DNA of 25,796 nt from positions 1-25,796 of the forward strand of contig JAYMTF010001159.1 in assembly GCA_036897485.1 (NCBI GenBank), given 5' to 3'. This DNA is from Pelargonium nanum. Lineage: Eukaryota > Streptophyta > Magnoliopsida > Geraniales > Geraniaceae. Below the pieces are notes generated by a model, which made no database searches, was not told the DNA's origin, and saw only the letters and a list, made by a program, of their open reading frames with translations. Positions within the stretch are counted from its first letter, which is position 1; each line of letters starts with the position of its first letter. The position numbers were made by a program, and so were the translations under genes. Shown here in pieces: positions 1 through 8,239 of this stretch.

Positions 1-58
1 ATTTTGGGACAAAAAATTTAGACAAACAGGACACTCATTTTGGGACGGAGGGAGTATT
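1..58. mobile_element. Stowaway-type MITE end, cut by the window edge
   Basis: The sequence ends in TGGGACGGAGGGAG followed by TA. This is the reverse complement of the CTCCCTCCGTCCCA terminus known for Stowaway (Tc1/mariner-type) MITEs, which insert at TA. Only the right end is present, so the total length is unknown. It lies upstream of the exon at 151, in what must be an intron of the glycine-rich gene. A second, more diverged end of the same kind lies at 8240-8274. Confidence 0.7.
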
Positions 59-150
59 AATTTGCAATCTTGTTTTATTTATCTAATCGATGGAAACTAA
101 TTTCTGAACAAGTCATCTCATTGCAAATTTATGATCTTTGATCTCTACAG

Positions 151-465
151 GCATGCCCTTAAATATCTTGGGTATTGGTGCAGGTGTGTCGGTTCATTCT
201 CTTTTTGCTTAAAGCAAATGTTCAAATAATTTTTTGAAGTTCCTTTTCAGGAATTATATCTTTATTTAACAAATTATCTTGTTGTTGGTCATTTTGTTTT
301 ATAGGTGGAGGGTGTGGGGTAGGACTAGGCCTGGGATGGGGCTTCGGCAGTGCCTTTGGAAGTCAGTATCGGTCATCTAGGGTCACATTCCAGGGCATGG
401 AATTTGGCAAGGAGCAAAAGGAAGTACTTATAAGAAGCAGTCAGGATATTCGTACCTCTCAATGA
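151..465 (+). CDS. Small glycine-rich protein, last two coding exons (partial)
   Basis: Two exons can be joined: 151-183 (after a CTCTACAG acceptor) and 305-465 (after a T-rich tract and ATAG), with a 121-nt GT-AG intron between them. The reading frame runs [20 protein letters not shown], then [20 protein letters not shown], then about 22 more residues to a TGA at 463-465. The glycine-rich stretch with small hydrophobic residues could form a membrane hairpin, and the tail after GSQYRSS is polar. I recall similar GCGVG-rich stretches in plant proteins of the cadmium-induced AS8 type, but I am not sure of that assignment. The N-terminal exons lie outside the window. Function is unknown. Confidence 0.6.
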
Positions 466-789
466 CGTGTGAACGCTCGGCAAGTGCAGATCAAACTTCA
501 AAATGGATAATAGTCGTTGTGCATCAACTCGTTGACTAGGAACTGTGAAATAAGGTAAAACAAAAACTTATGTTATGTTTACATTCAATTTCCTGTTGTG
601 TAGTTTGAGTGACGGAGAGGAATCAGACAAACATTGTAGAAGAATTGATTGTCAAGTATGAATAGCCTTGGTCTATCAAAAACAGTTTATGATTCTAATT
701 AATATGCATATTTTAACATTGTTAGTATAAACATTTATTTTGGAATACTTTTTTTTCCAGAGCAAATAGGAGCAAAAGGGGTGTGCAAG
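466..789. other. 3' flank of the glycine-rich gene, no gene seen
   Basis: This is AT-rich sequence after the TGA. It probably carries the 3' UTR of the preceding gene. I see no open frame, RNA gene or repeat that I can support. Confidence 0.5.
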
Positions 790-1075
790 AAACATCCTAT
801 TGTCAAACATTTGACTCAGAATTCAGAAATAACTAACCTAATAAGAGCACGAGTTACTTGATTTACAGATAAACACACAAACAAACAAAAAAAATACGAG
901 CTGGTAAAATCTAAACAATCCGCTGTAACCAAATCAAAATTACCACTGTCCAAAGCTGAAGCCCGCATAGTATGAATAACTGTTAAAGCATCGGACTCAA
1001 CTACGACGAGCATCCTTTGGCCAACTCAAAGCTTCTCGAATCGCAATGGTCTCTGCCTCCCAGCGACGCCATACA
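790..1075 (-). mobile_element. LINE remnant: RNase H-like domain fragment
   Basis: On the minus strand, one frame (1013 down to about 816) reads MLVVVESDALTVIHTMRAS, then a DFTSSYF stretch, then VNQVTRALIRLV. This follows the order of the RNase H-like (RVT_3) domain of plant non-LTR elements: the V.VESD strand with a catalytic Asp, the helix, then the NxVAHxLA-type motif near the end. Immediately upstream (1075 to 1014), another frame reads WEAETIAIREALSWPKD, the preceding helix of the same domain, so a frameshift separates the two halves. It is a short, dead 3' part of a LINE; no reverse transcriptase is nearby. Confidence 0.7.
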
Positions 1076-1633
1076 CAATTTTAATATCATTTTAATGCCA
1101 AATAAGTATTTGATTTAACAAAATGGGAATGAATACATTGTTTATTAAGAGGGCTGATGGCTACGTGAGGCTAGCTAACAACTGACCCTAAGTCACCTAA
1201 TTTTCATGCATCTTCATTGGTCAGTTTCGTTATAAATAACATATTTTATTATATACCATGAGAGTGTTTTGAGGTTAGTTTGGAGCATCACATTGGCATG
1301 GGGTATTCAAACAAAATTGTATTGATTAAGGTAAAAGAATTAGGTGCAGAATTGGATGAAAAGAAGAAGGTAGGGACATATGTTTGATTTATGAAATTAA
1401 TGTTTGGAAGTGATACACGTGAACAAGGATCCAAAATGATATGTAATGAATAAACAGAGTGAGAGGGTGGAGAGAAAGTAAAATCTGCCAACAACGTGCT
1501 GGGCTGCACCTACCTGTCCACTGGTGGTAGTTCGCATGCTACAACACTACACTACCCATCTCTGCCTAATTTGTCTTCCCCTACTTATTCCCAATTTTTG
1601 CCTCATCTCTCCACATCAAATCCTAAATCCAAA
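1076..1633 (+). promoter_or_regulatory. Upstream region of the cytochrome b5 gene
   Basis: This is the intergenic and 5' leader stretch before the cytochrome b5 ATG. It holds an ACACGTG element (1415-1421), which contains a G-box/ABRE core, about 215 bp before the start codon. A TATAAATA-like stretch lies near 1231, which seems too far away to set the start. No clear TATA box lies within 150 bp of the ATG; the leader from about 1545 is pyrimidine-rich. An out-of-frame ATG at 1536 would overlap the main start if transcription begins upstream of it. These assignments are by motif only. Confidence 0.35.
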
Positions 1634-2134
1634 ATGGGCAGCAAAAATACTTTCACTCTTTCTCAGATCGCAAAACACAATTCCAAGAATGACTGCTGGT
1701 TTGTGGTGGATGGCCGGGTACGTAATTATCTCTCTCTCTTTCTCTCCCTCCGAATCTCTTGCATATATCATGTGTTTGTACTCATTTCGGTTTCGCTGCA
1801 GGTTCTTGATGTGACCAAGTTCTTGGAGGAACACCCGGGAGGAGATGATGTGCTGTTGGAGGTTGCAGGGAAAGATGCAACCAAGGAGTTCAAGGATGTT
1901 GGGCACAGCAAAGCTGCTCTGACCATGCTCTCCAAGTACCAGGTTGGTGTTCTCCAAGGTTACTCTTTCCAGGAGGAGACAAACGGTGCCTCCGCCGCCA
2001 CCAAGGAACCGAAGACCAAGGAGATGAAAGCTTTTGTGATCAAGGAGGAGCCCAGGTCTCTGGATTTGCTGGAGTTCATTGTCCCCCTCTTTGTTGCTGG
2101 TTCCTACTTCACTTACAGATACATCAACTATTAG
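1634..2134 (+). CDS. CYTB5: Cytochrome b5, tail-anchored, two exons
   Basis: Small haem protein that passes electrons to fatty-acid desaturases, hydroxylases and P450s at the cytosolic face of the ER. Exon 1 is 1634-1717 and exon 2 is 1802-2134, giving 138 residues, normal for plant microsomal cytochrome b5. The haem domain covers residues 5-80, with the axial ligands in EEHPGGDD (His39) and DVGHSKAA (His63). A charged linker rich in Lys and Glu leads to a C-terminal membrane anchor, about residues 115-134 (LLEFIVPLFVAGSYFTYRY), ending in the short tail INY. The start AAAATGGGC is chosen because MGSKNTFTL aligns with the family N-terminus; frames opening further upstream add only leader sequence. 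The 84-nt intron (GTACGT...CTGCAG) has no stop in frame. An AATAAA lies at 2193-2198. Confidence 0.95.
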   Translation: MGSKNTFTLSQIAKHNSKNDCWFVVDGRVRNYLSLFLSLRISCIYHVFVLISVSLQVLDVTKFLEEHPGGDDVLLEVAGKDATKEFKDVGHSKAALTMLSKYQVGVLQGYSFQEETNGASAATKEPKTKEMKAFVIKEEPRSLDLLEFIVPLFVAGSYFTYRYINY

Positions 2135-3115
2135 AGAACCACCTCATCATCTCTACTTTACATCATATCTTCTTGTTGTTTTGATTCAGATTAATAAAAC
2201 TTCCTCTTTTCACTTCTTTAGAATATCTTCCTATCAGTGAACTATACTCGAAAGCTGAAACTCCCACTTCACAAGATTTACCTACACCAAGAATGGAACT
2301 TGAGTCTTTCAAGTAGGATTATAAAACATTCACCCAAAATGCAATTCATTTCATCCTATGTTTTTTTGTTACTAGTACAACTTCTGTTTTCACCTGCATT
2401 CGAAGGCGCATAAGCAATATAACACATACGAGAGCTTATAAAACTTTGCAAATGAGGTAGGTTAAGAATTGAGATCAAGTGCAACTCGAATTGGATACAT
2501 ATATATTACATTACACAATAGTACAAATGTAACATTTTGGTGCACACATATTTCTGCCTTCTATTTAGCTCTTACAAAAGAACAACAGAATTTACTGCTG
2601 AGCTAAGAGATCAAAATTAGAAAGACAATGACACTAAAAGAAAGTGAAGATGAGAGACAGAGACCTGGTTTAATTCCCAGGGTGTACTATCTTGTGACAA
2701 AAGTCATAACTATCACCTAACACTTACAAGAGTGTCGCAACGTGACACCGTATACAAGAGTAATATCTACCTCTATTTCTATTCAATAAATGTGCACCCT
2801 GTGCTCTTCAAGATCATCTGCCTGATGTACAAGCCACCAAACACAAAATACTGGACGAAGGATATAAAACACCATTTTAGATTGCACGCAACACAACTAA
2901 TCCTGCATAGATAACCAATAACTAATAAGCATTCATAAACATAAATAACTCATAAGAAAATCCACCATAGGTAATAATTATAGCAAACTCTAATACTCAA
3001 CTGAATGGGATTGCAAAGTGCACGAAATTTCTGAGTCACCAATGCAAAAGAAGTATACAACTATGTCAAATTCACATTTATAGTGAAACATCTAAATCAC
3101 TTTGCTTGAGGTAAT
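2135..3115. other. Gene-free region after cytochrome b5
   Basis: After the AATAAA at 2193-2198 this stretch is AT-rich. It has only short, low-quality open frames on either strand, and none resembles a known protein. I see no RNA gene and no transposon terminus. Confidence 0.5.
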
Positions 3116-3171
3116 AACTCCTTTAAGGCCATTAAATAATTACAACTCCTTTAAGGCTATTACATAATTAC
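3116..3171. repeat. 28-bp tandem repeat, two units
   Basis: Two adjacent 28-bp units, each starting AACTCCTTTAAGG and ending TAATTAC, occupy 3116-3143 and 3144-3171. They differ at only a few positions. The duplication is local, and I see no function. Confidence 0.85.
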
Positions 3172-3424
3172 AACTTAGACTTACGTCTCTCTACGAGTTT
3201 TTATGCACATTCATATATGATCACAGAGTTGATGGGTCGAGGGAAATAGAAAACAAGGAGTTGTTTGTTCCCCATCAATGATGGCTTTGATAGATTCAAA
3301 ACTGTAATGGTATAAGTATATGTGTGGAGTTGTATGCATGGCTAGATTCTTACATCATTCTCTGTCATGACATGATGTGAGTAGTAGTACTAGTAAACGA
3401 AATATGAAGGAATATTTTCAGATA

Positions 3425-3570
3425 AATGCAAAATCATATTACTATCCTAAACTTTATTTTCCAACACACAACTACCCTTCTTTTACCCTTGCATTACATA
3501 ACTACCTTGTGTTTAGGTCAAAATCATATAGCTACCCTAAACTTTGATTTACATCAGATAACTATCTTTA
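3425..3570 (-). repeat. Left block of ~95-bp tandem units
   Basis: The units begin with AAAATCATAT, continue CCTAAACTTT, and carry internal subrepeats such as CATTACATAACTACC. One full unit and about half of a second are present. The reverse complement (GGTAGTTATGTAATGCAAGG) matches the unit of the block at 4686-4975, so the two blocks form an inverted pair about 1.1 kb apart. Such blocks could be subterminal repeats of a DNA transposon or fold-back element. I cannot define exact termini or a target duplication. Confidence 0.65.
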
Positions 3571-3602
3571 AGTGTTGTTGGTATTGCCTATAAAAAAAAA
3601 AA
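3571..3602 (+). mobile_element. SINE 3' tail fragment
   Basis: GTTGGTATTGCCTA followed by a run of A matches the tail of the SINE-like insert at 4486-4568 (GTCGGTATTGCCGA plus A-run). Only about 30 bp remain, which fits a strongly 5'-truncated copy sitting at the inner edge of the left tandem block. Confidence 0.45.
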
Positions 3603-4262
3603 CTATGAACACTTCTTGAAAATTAAGAATACCAAATAAAAATCAATTCAAATGGTATTTTTGGCATTCTAGAAAAAATTAAGTCATGTGTCATGCTTGT
3701 GATGTGTTAGAGGTTATATATTCTGTTAAACTTAAATGACAGTTTGATATTTTAAGATTTCGCGGAGTTAGATGATGTTAAAAATAGTTTAAGGTACCTA
3801 AATGAAAAAAGCTTATAATTCAGGGTATTTATGTGCAGTTACCCCAAACTAATATGTTAATGACACATTTAGATTTAATTATGGAAATACAACTTTGTCC
3901 CCACAAAAAAATAGTTTAACCTATCTTTCTACGTTCATTTGATTGAATTCCTCATTTTAGCCAAAAGATAGGATAGGAAGAGAGAAGATACAAAGGAAAG
4001 AGAAAGGAGAGTAGGAGCCTCTCTGCTCAAAATCGGCCCTCATCTCCGCGACACAACCCGATGGTTCAACCCCATCTGTTGCACTTCAAGACTGCGTCTC
4101 CGCCACTTCCGCCCTATCTGGCCACCACGCACCTCATGTTTCTCTATCTTTCTCTCTTTGCTCAAATATGAGATTTAGTTCTATCGGAGAGAGAGAGAGA
4201 GAGGATTCTCCAACGTGCCATCTCCCTAGTTCTTCTCCTCCGCTTCGCGTCACCATTGTTTT
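3603..4262. other. Interior of the repeat island with a GC-rich segment
   Basis: The first part (to about 3950) is AT-rich and includes a small CAGGGTATTTATGTGC-type piece related to the flanking units. From about 4000 to 4260 the base composition changes to C-rich and GC-rich. One plus-strand frame stays open for about 50 codons there (PLPPYLATTHLMFLYLSL is part of it) before a stop near 4170. That jump in composition inside an inverted-repeat island is what a captured host-gene fragment looks like, but I do not recognise the peptide. A (GA)n microsatellite lies at 4187-4203. Confidence 0.4.
4187..4203. repeat. (GA)n microsatellite
   Basis: Uninterrupted GA repeat of about 17 bp inside the GC-rich segment. 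It follows a CT-rich stretch (TCTCTATCTTTCTCTC), which gives the region a local GA/CT hairpin potential. Confidence 0.9.
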
Positions 4263-4267
4263 GTTTG

Positions 4268-4654
4268 TGTTAAGGACCAATTCAACTAAAAGATTAAACT
4301 TATAGTTATTCGTCTCATTTAATTTTTATACTCTAACACGTCACTTCATGTGCAAGGTCATTATCACTTTGCACGTGGGCCTAAGCACCCAAGCACAAGT
4401 CTTCTACTTGCCTTGTGTTGAAATCTAATTATAGTGGTGGCAGCGGGACTCAAACTTGTGACCTTTGGGTCAATCAACAACAATTGGAGCTAGTGGTTTA
4501 AGGCGCTTTGCCCCTCACGGTCTCTAGTTTGAGGCTCCCTTTAGGTGTCGGTATTGCCGATAAAAAAAGAGAGACTATAATACCATGTTAAAGACCAATT
4601 CAACTAAAAGTGAGCTTATAGTTGAAGGCCCAATTTAATTTTTATACTCTAATA
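4268..4654 (-). mobile_element. TRIM-type miniature LTR element, fossil
   Basis: Two short direct LTRs, 4268-4338 (71 bp) and 4586-4654 (69 bp), start TGTTAA on the plus strand and end CTCTAA plus two bases. The perfect 5-bp target duplication GTTTG lies at 4263-4267 and 4655-4659. Reading the minus strand, the right copy is the 5' LTR; it is followed directly by TGGTATTATAG, close to the initiator-Met tRNA primer-binding site (TGGTATCAGAGC). There is no coding capacity, as expected of a terminal-repeat retrotransposon in miniature. The interior carries a SINE-like insert (4486-4568). The LTRs differ at about one position in six, so the insertion is old. Confidence 0.8.
4486..4568 (+). mobile_element. 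SINE-like insert inside the TRIM element
   Basis: The head GGAGCTAGTGGTTTAAGGCG resembles a tRNA-derived pol III A box. A B-box-like GTTTGAGGCTCCC follows about 25 bp later, and the element ends GTCGGTATTGCCGA plus an A-run. This order (A box, B box, short body, A-tail) is that of a plant SINE. It is short (about 83 bp). It could instead be part of the TRIM interior, but the A-run abutting the primer-binding site favours insertion. Tail-related sequences occur at 3571-3602 and near 8058-8075. Confidence 0.5.
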
Positions 4655-4685
4655 GTTTGTTTGAAGCTTCTCATTTTGATTTTGA

Positions 4686-4975
4686 GAGTAGTTATGCTAT
4701 GCAAAGGTAAAACAAAGTATGTGATGGAAAACAAATTTCATAGTATAGTTAAGTGATTTTGAGGTAGAGTATACGGTAATTATGTGATGCAAGGATAAAA
4801 AACAAGGTAGTTATGTGATGGAAAACAAAGTTGAGGATAATTTTATAATTTTGACGTAAAGATGTAAAGTACAAATCAGTTATGTGATGCAAGGATAGAA
4901 ATACAAGGTAGTTTTGTGATGGAAAACAAAGTTCAAGGTAGTTATGTGTTTTTGAGGTAAACTACATGACAATTA
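4686..4975 (+). repeat. Right block of ~95-bp tandem units, inverted relative to 3425-3570
   Basis: Three units of roughly 90-105 bp follow each other from about 4686, 4776 and 4879. Each has the order TTATGTGATGCAAGGATA, then CAAGGTAGTTATGTGATGG, then AAAACAAAGTT, then a TTTTGAGGTAAA-like spacer. Within a unit there is a finer 30-35-bp periodicity around GTAGTTATGTG. The reverse complement matches the block at 3425-3570. This could be a subterminal repeat array of a non-autonomous DNA transposon, or a local satellite. Confidence 0.75.
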
Positions 4976-5242
4976 TCCTTGCTAGGTGGCCATTGGTCAC
5001 ATGCCTTGCCATATGACTGTTCTCCATCGATCTACTTCTTTCAGTTTTGGGTAGCGAACAACTCTAAAAGTCAACTCCAGTCAAGTGATAAGGAAATTGT
5101 ATGAACCAGAGAGACACTTGAACGAGCCAACTAAACACACAAATATAAAAAAAAAAAAATATAACTAGTGAATGTCACAGCACCATCTATCTCATCCGTC
5201 AAGCGAACAAGAACAATCCAAAGTGTCTATTGAACAGGTTGA
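4976..5242. other. Probable 3' flank of the syntaxin-like gene
   Basis: This is AT-rich sequence on the 3' side of the minus-strand gene. A minus-strand stretch at about 5195-5224 looks like the start of a possible last exon: AATAG acceptor, then ACACTTTGGATTGTTCTTG (TLWIVLV in one frame). It would be used only if the donor at 5300-5301 is spliced. Nothing else is recognised. Confidence 0.35.
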
Positions 5243-6799
5243 CTATAAACATGCATAAATATAAACAAACAAGAGAAGTGGCAAAGTATAGGCAAGCTTA
5301 CCAATCAAGCAAACCAAAAAAACCCAAAGAGAGAGTTGAATAGGCCGATTATATTGCATTTGATACTGAGACCTCTGGAGCTGTCTCTGTAAAGCTCCAT
5401 ACCAACCATAAAGTTGTTTATCATAATCATCACAGCTGTCCAGACAGCTCTTACTTCTTTCATAACATGTGTTGATACCCTTGAGAAAAGAAGAAGATGG
5501 AAATACAATTATTAGTGACAATACATTCAATGTGATTCAATCTACATGTTTAACCATATTCAACACTCACCCTAGGCAACTGAGAAGATTCCACCAACAA
5601 AGAATCGGCTTCTTGACTATCCATTATCTTCCACTTCCTAAAACCATTTTTTGGCCACTTGACCTTGGAAGCATTTCCCATGTTATTTAAGAACCCCGAG
5701 ACACTTGGTATCTTCCGAGGGGGAACTACAGGCTGTGCAATGATAGAATTTTGTGGATAACCATCATCTACAGTAATATTCCAAGCACCAATATCAGCAT
5801 CTGCACTAGCTGTCCTCCTATGCCCATGAGACTTCTGTCCCCTAACCTCCAAGGATCCAAGCTCAGCTAATTGGCACGATCTCTTAGTAAATGCAGGTTC
5901 TAACTCTTTATTCAACAATTCTAGGTTCTGATTGTCCCTGATAGGATTCGCTGCCATAGTTCTGTCTTCAGATGCTAAAGGACCTGAAAGAAACAAAGCA
6001 AGTTCATTGCTTTCACCTTCATCCAAACGCACCCATGGTAGTGGTGGCTTCCCATCTGCAAGGGCAGATTGTTGTAAAGAACTTTCAATTCTTGAAATTT
6101 GGTCTGTAATAGCGACAATAAATTCATGGTGCCTGTCCCTGGCATCATCTGCATGGCCATTACTGTAACTTGACTTAACAGCTCGTTCAAACTCCTCTAA
6201 CTGCATTCCCAGCCAAAAAGCACCAAGCCAATGTTAAGTCACAGCTCCAATTAACTAAACACCAAGTGCACCATAGCTGCTAATGAATTTGATAAATAAA
6301 TAAATAAAAACACACATTTTCAAGAGAGAGAGCTGACCTGCCATTTGGTGGTGCCAAGGGCGGTACGCAGGTCCCTGCAGAGCTCCTCAGAATTCCACAT
6401 ACTGGAAGTATCTTTCTTAGAGTGAATCCATGTTCTGTATGTTGACTCCATCCTTCACATGGGTAAAAACAAAACAAACAATTAACACAGATTGCTAACA
6501 AAACCCTACATTTTCCAAACCCTAACGCAACATTTCCCTGCTGAAAACAGTCTCAAATCTGCAACCATTTGATCAAATCCAAAGCCAGTTCCGAACAAAT
6601 GCAAGCTCTATGATTCAAAAATACATACATTTCCAAGCAATTGGTCCAAAACCCAACAAAAAAACTGCCAAATGCACTAGAACATTCATTCAACAAATTG
6701 ACCCAGCCAAAAAAACAAGTACCTGTCTGCGGATTCCTGAACTTCCTCAGCCACAGAGAAGAAAGGATCCTTCTCCCAACGATCAAAACTCGAAGCCAT
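5243..6799 (-). CDS. Syntaxin-6 N-terminal-domain protein (t-SNARE-like), four exons
   Basis: Endomembrane protein of the plant family annotated as syntaxin/t-SNARE, similar in layout to Arabidopsis At1g27700. Exons run 6799-6723, 6452-6338, 6200-5571 and 5479-5243; phases join cleanly, giving 352 residues. The start MASSFDRWEKDPFFSVAEEV and ESADRMESTYRTWI (residues 1-34) are the helical syntaxin-6 N domain, which continues through ALGTTKWQLEEFERAV to about residue 100. The middle is polar and probably disordered. Residues 290-318 (KQLYGWYGALQRQLQRSQYQ) precede a C-terminal hydrophobic stretch (about 323-350), likely a tail anchor. I see no canonical SNARE heptad block with a zero-layer Gln. 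The last exon contains a usable donor (GTAAGC, 5301-5296), so the C-terminus may end differently. Confidence 0.88.
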
Positions 6800-7390
6800 T
6801 CAAGTCAAAATAAGTTTACCGCTCCAATAATTAGTAGACAAAAACAAAATGTTGGTATAAATGAGGAGTAAATAAACACAGAAAAAATGAATCTTGTATA
6901 GTTCTGAAATTAATAAATCTTCCGGAGGAGACAATCAGTTTATGAGCAAATTGGGTGATAGATGTATAGTCGGATCACGAGATCCTCAGGTTGAGGTAGG
7001 TTAGAGAGAGAAAAGGAAGGAGATGAAGAAGAAGGTGAGAGAAGCTAGTGTGTGTGCACATGGTATTAAAATGTCGGGTCACACTCACAGCAGCCACATG
7101 ATCTATATTTCAGCGGTGTCGTCAACGGTCATCCTAATACGATGTCGCGTAGGAGTCAGTCATCCAGGTGTAGTAGATACGAAACGTTGTCGTTTATTGG
7201 ATCAGATACTGTGTCAAAAACCGAGTCAAAGAGCCTGGTCAAAATTGTGAAGTTCCAATACAAAAATAATACAGCAGTAACAGAACAAGCTACTAAGATC
7301 TAACAGATTAACAGACAAATGAAAATGAAATGCCCTCCTACGTTTTGATTCTGAATCTAAAATTTTCTCTATCTTTTGGATCAAATTATC
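6800..7390 (-). promoter_or_regulatory. Upstream region of the syntaxin-like gene, shared with the pseudogene
   Basis: This lies between the minus-strand syntaxin-like start and the plus-strand methyltransferase pseudogene, so it would have been a divergent promoter region. A GA-rich plus-strand stretch (7007-7040) is a CT-rich leader on the minus strand. I see no convincing TATA box. Short open frames here have no recognisable protein. Confidence 0.35.
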
Positions 7391-7691
7391 GCAAACATGA
7401 AGCATTGTTTGGCCATGGAGGCGGCGACGCCGAGAAGGCAAGAACCTTGATAGACTCTGGAGCTCACTCCTCTCCTGCTCGCCATTGCAGGTCCTTGTTT
7501 TGTGCCTCTTTCGCCTATTGTTGAATTCATTCTGGCTTTCTTCAAATTTTATCAAATTCACTCTCTTTTTTTAGTTCTACTTTCTAGAAACCTACAAATA
7601 GGAAGACTGATGTCAATTTCATTATTGATTTGGTATTTTTTTCACAAGCTAGGTCAGAAATGTGTGTGTTTCATTATTGGTGAAGTGAGTA

Positions 7692-8165
7692 ATTGTCCCA
7701 CGTCGGAAAAATATAGAGTGAATGAGCTCAATATAACGGTGGAAGTCAAACCCGGTTGACCTTTTAGGCTTGGAAGCCCAAGTCATTGTGTTTAGCCCAT
7801 TATTGAAATTTAACATAGTAGTTTTGATCTAGGCATTGACCTGAAGGAGACCCATTTATGCTGCCTCCCCTTGTGGTCTCCGGGCCAGTTGCAGATGAAC
7901 ATGCTAGCAGTGGGCCGAAGGTGGCCCCGTTTATGTTGCCTCCCTTGTGGTCTCTGGCCCGGTTGCAGATGAACATGCCTGCAGCGGCCCACGTGTGGAA
8001 GAAAGACACCTACACGTGAGGAGAGTGCCGATTTTATAAAGCCCTCGATTGTGCACGTGTCGACCTCACCGATAAAAGAAAAAAGAAAAATGTGAGACTC
8101 TTAGTAGTGGAAAGCCCAAACTATTATGTGTAGCCCAATTTTGAAATTTAGCAATTATTAATTTT
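7692..8165 (+). mobile_element. LTR-like fossil patch with direct repeats
   Basis: TGTCCCACGTCGGAAA at 7695-7710 is a common opening of plant LTRs. It is followed by sequence containing GGAAGCCCAAGTCATTG and AGCCCATTATTGAAATTTA (about 7770-7813). A related copy of the latter part, GGAAAGCCCAAACTATT and AGCCCAATTTTGAAATTTA, recurs at about 8108-8152, preceded by a purine-rich AAAAGAAAAAAGAAAAA tract and TG, like a polypurine tract before a 3' LTR. The two copies are about 340 bp apart with no coding between them. This suits an old, non-autonomous LTR element (TRIM-like), broken at its ends. Family and borders are uncertain; a tRNA-type primer site is not evident. Confidence 0.4.
7848..7997. 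repeat. ~75-bp tandem duplication
   Basis: Two adjacent units share TTATGYTGCCTCC, CTTGTGGTCTC, GTTGCAGATGAACATGC and GCRG-GGCC blocks: the first ends near 7922 and the second near 7997. They are far more GC-rich than the surroundings. The pair sits in the LTR-like patch. The sequence after it ends GTGTCGACCTCACCGATAAAAG near 8058-8078, resembling the tail of the SINE-like insert at 4486-4568, so the duplicated units may belong to a SINE body. Confidence 0.75.
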
Positions 8166-8239
8166 TTCTATCAAAAAAATTAGACTTCACTTTCCCTTGG
8201 CAAATATTCAAGATAATTTGATTAGTTTAACTTTTAGAG

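Noticed and set aside
1496-1633. Upstream in-frame extension of cytochrome b5 (a 212-residue open frame)
   Set aside because: The frame opens before a real ATG and runs through the 84-nt intron. Family alignment supports ATG 1634 and splicing at 1717/1802.
4686-4975. CRISPR-like array
   Set aside because: The units are ~95 bp with diverged subrepeats and no spacer-repeat alternation, and the genome is a plant's. It is a tandem repeat block.
7226-7561. 111-residue minus-strand frame
   Set aside because: No recognisable domain, biased composition, and it overlaps the first exon of the methyltransferase pseudogene on the other strand.
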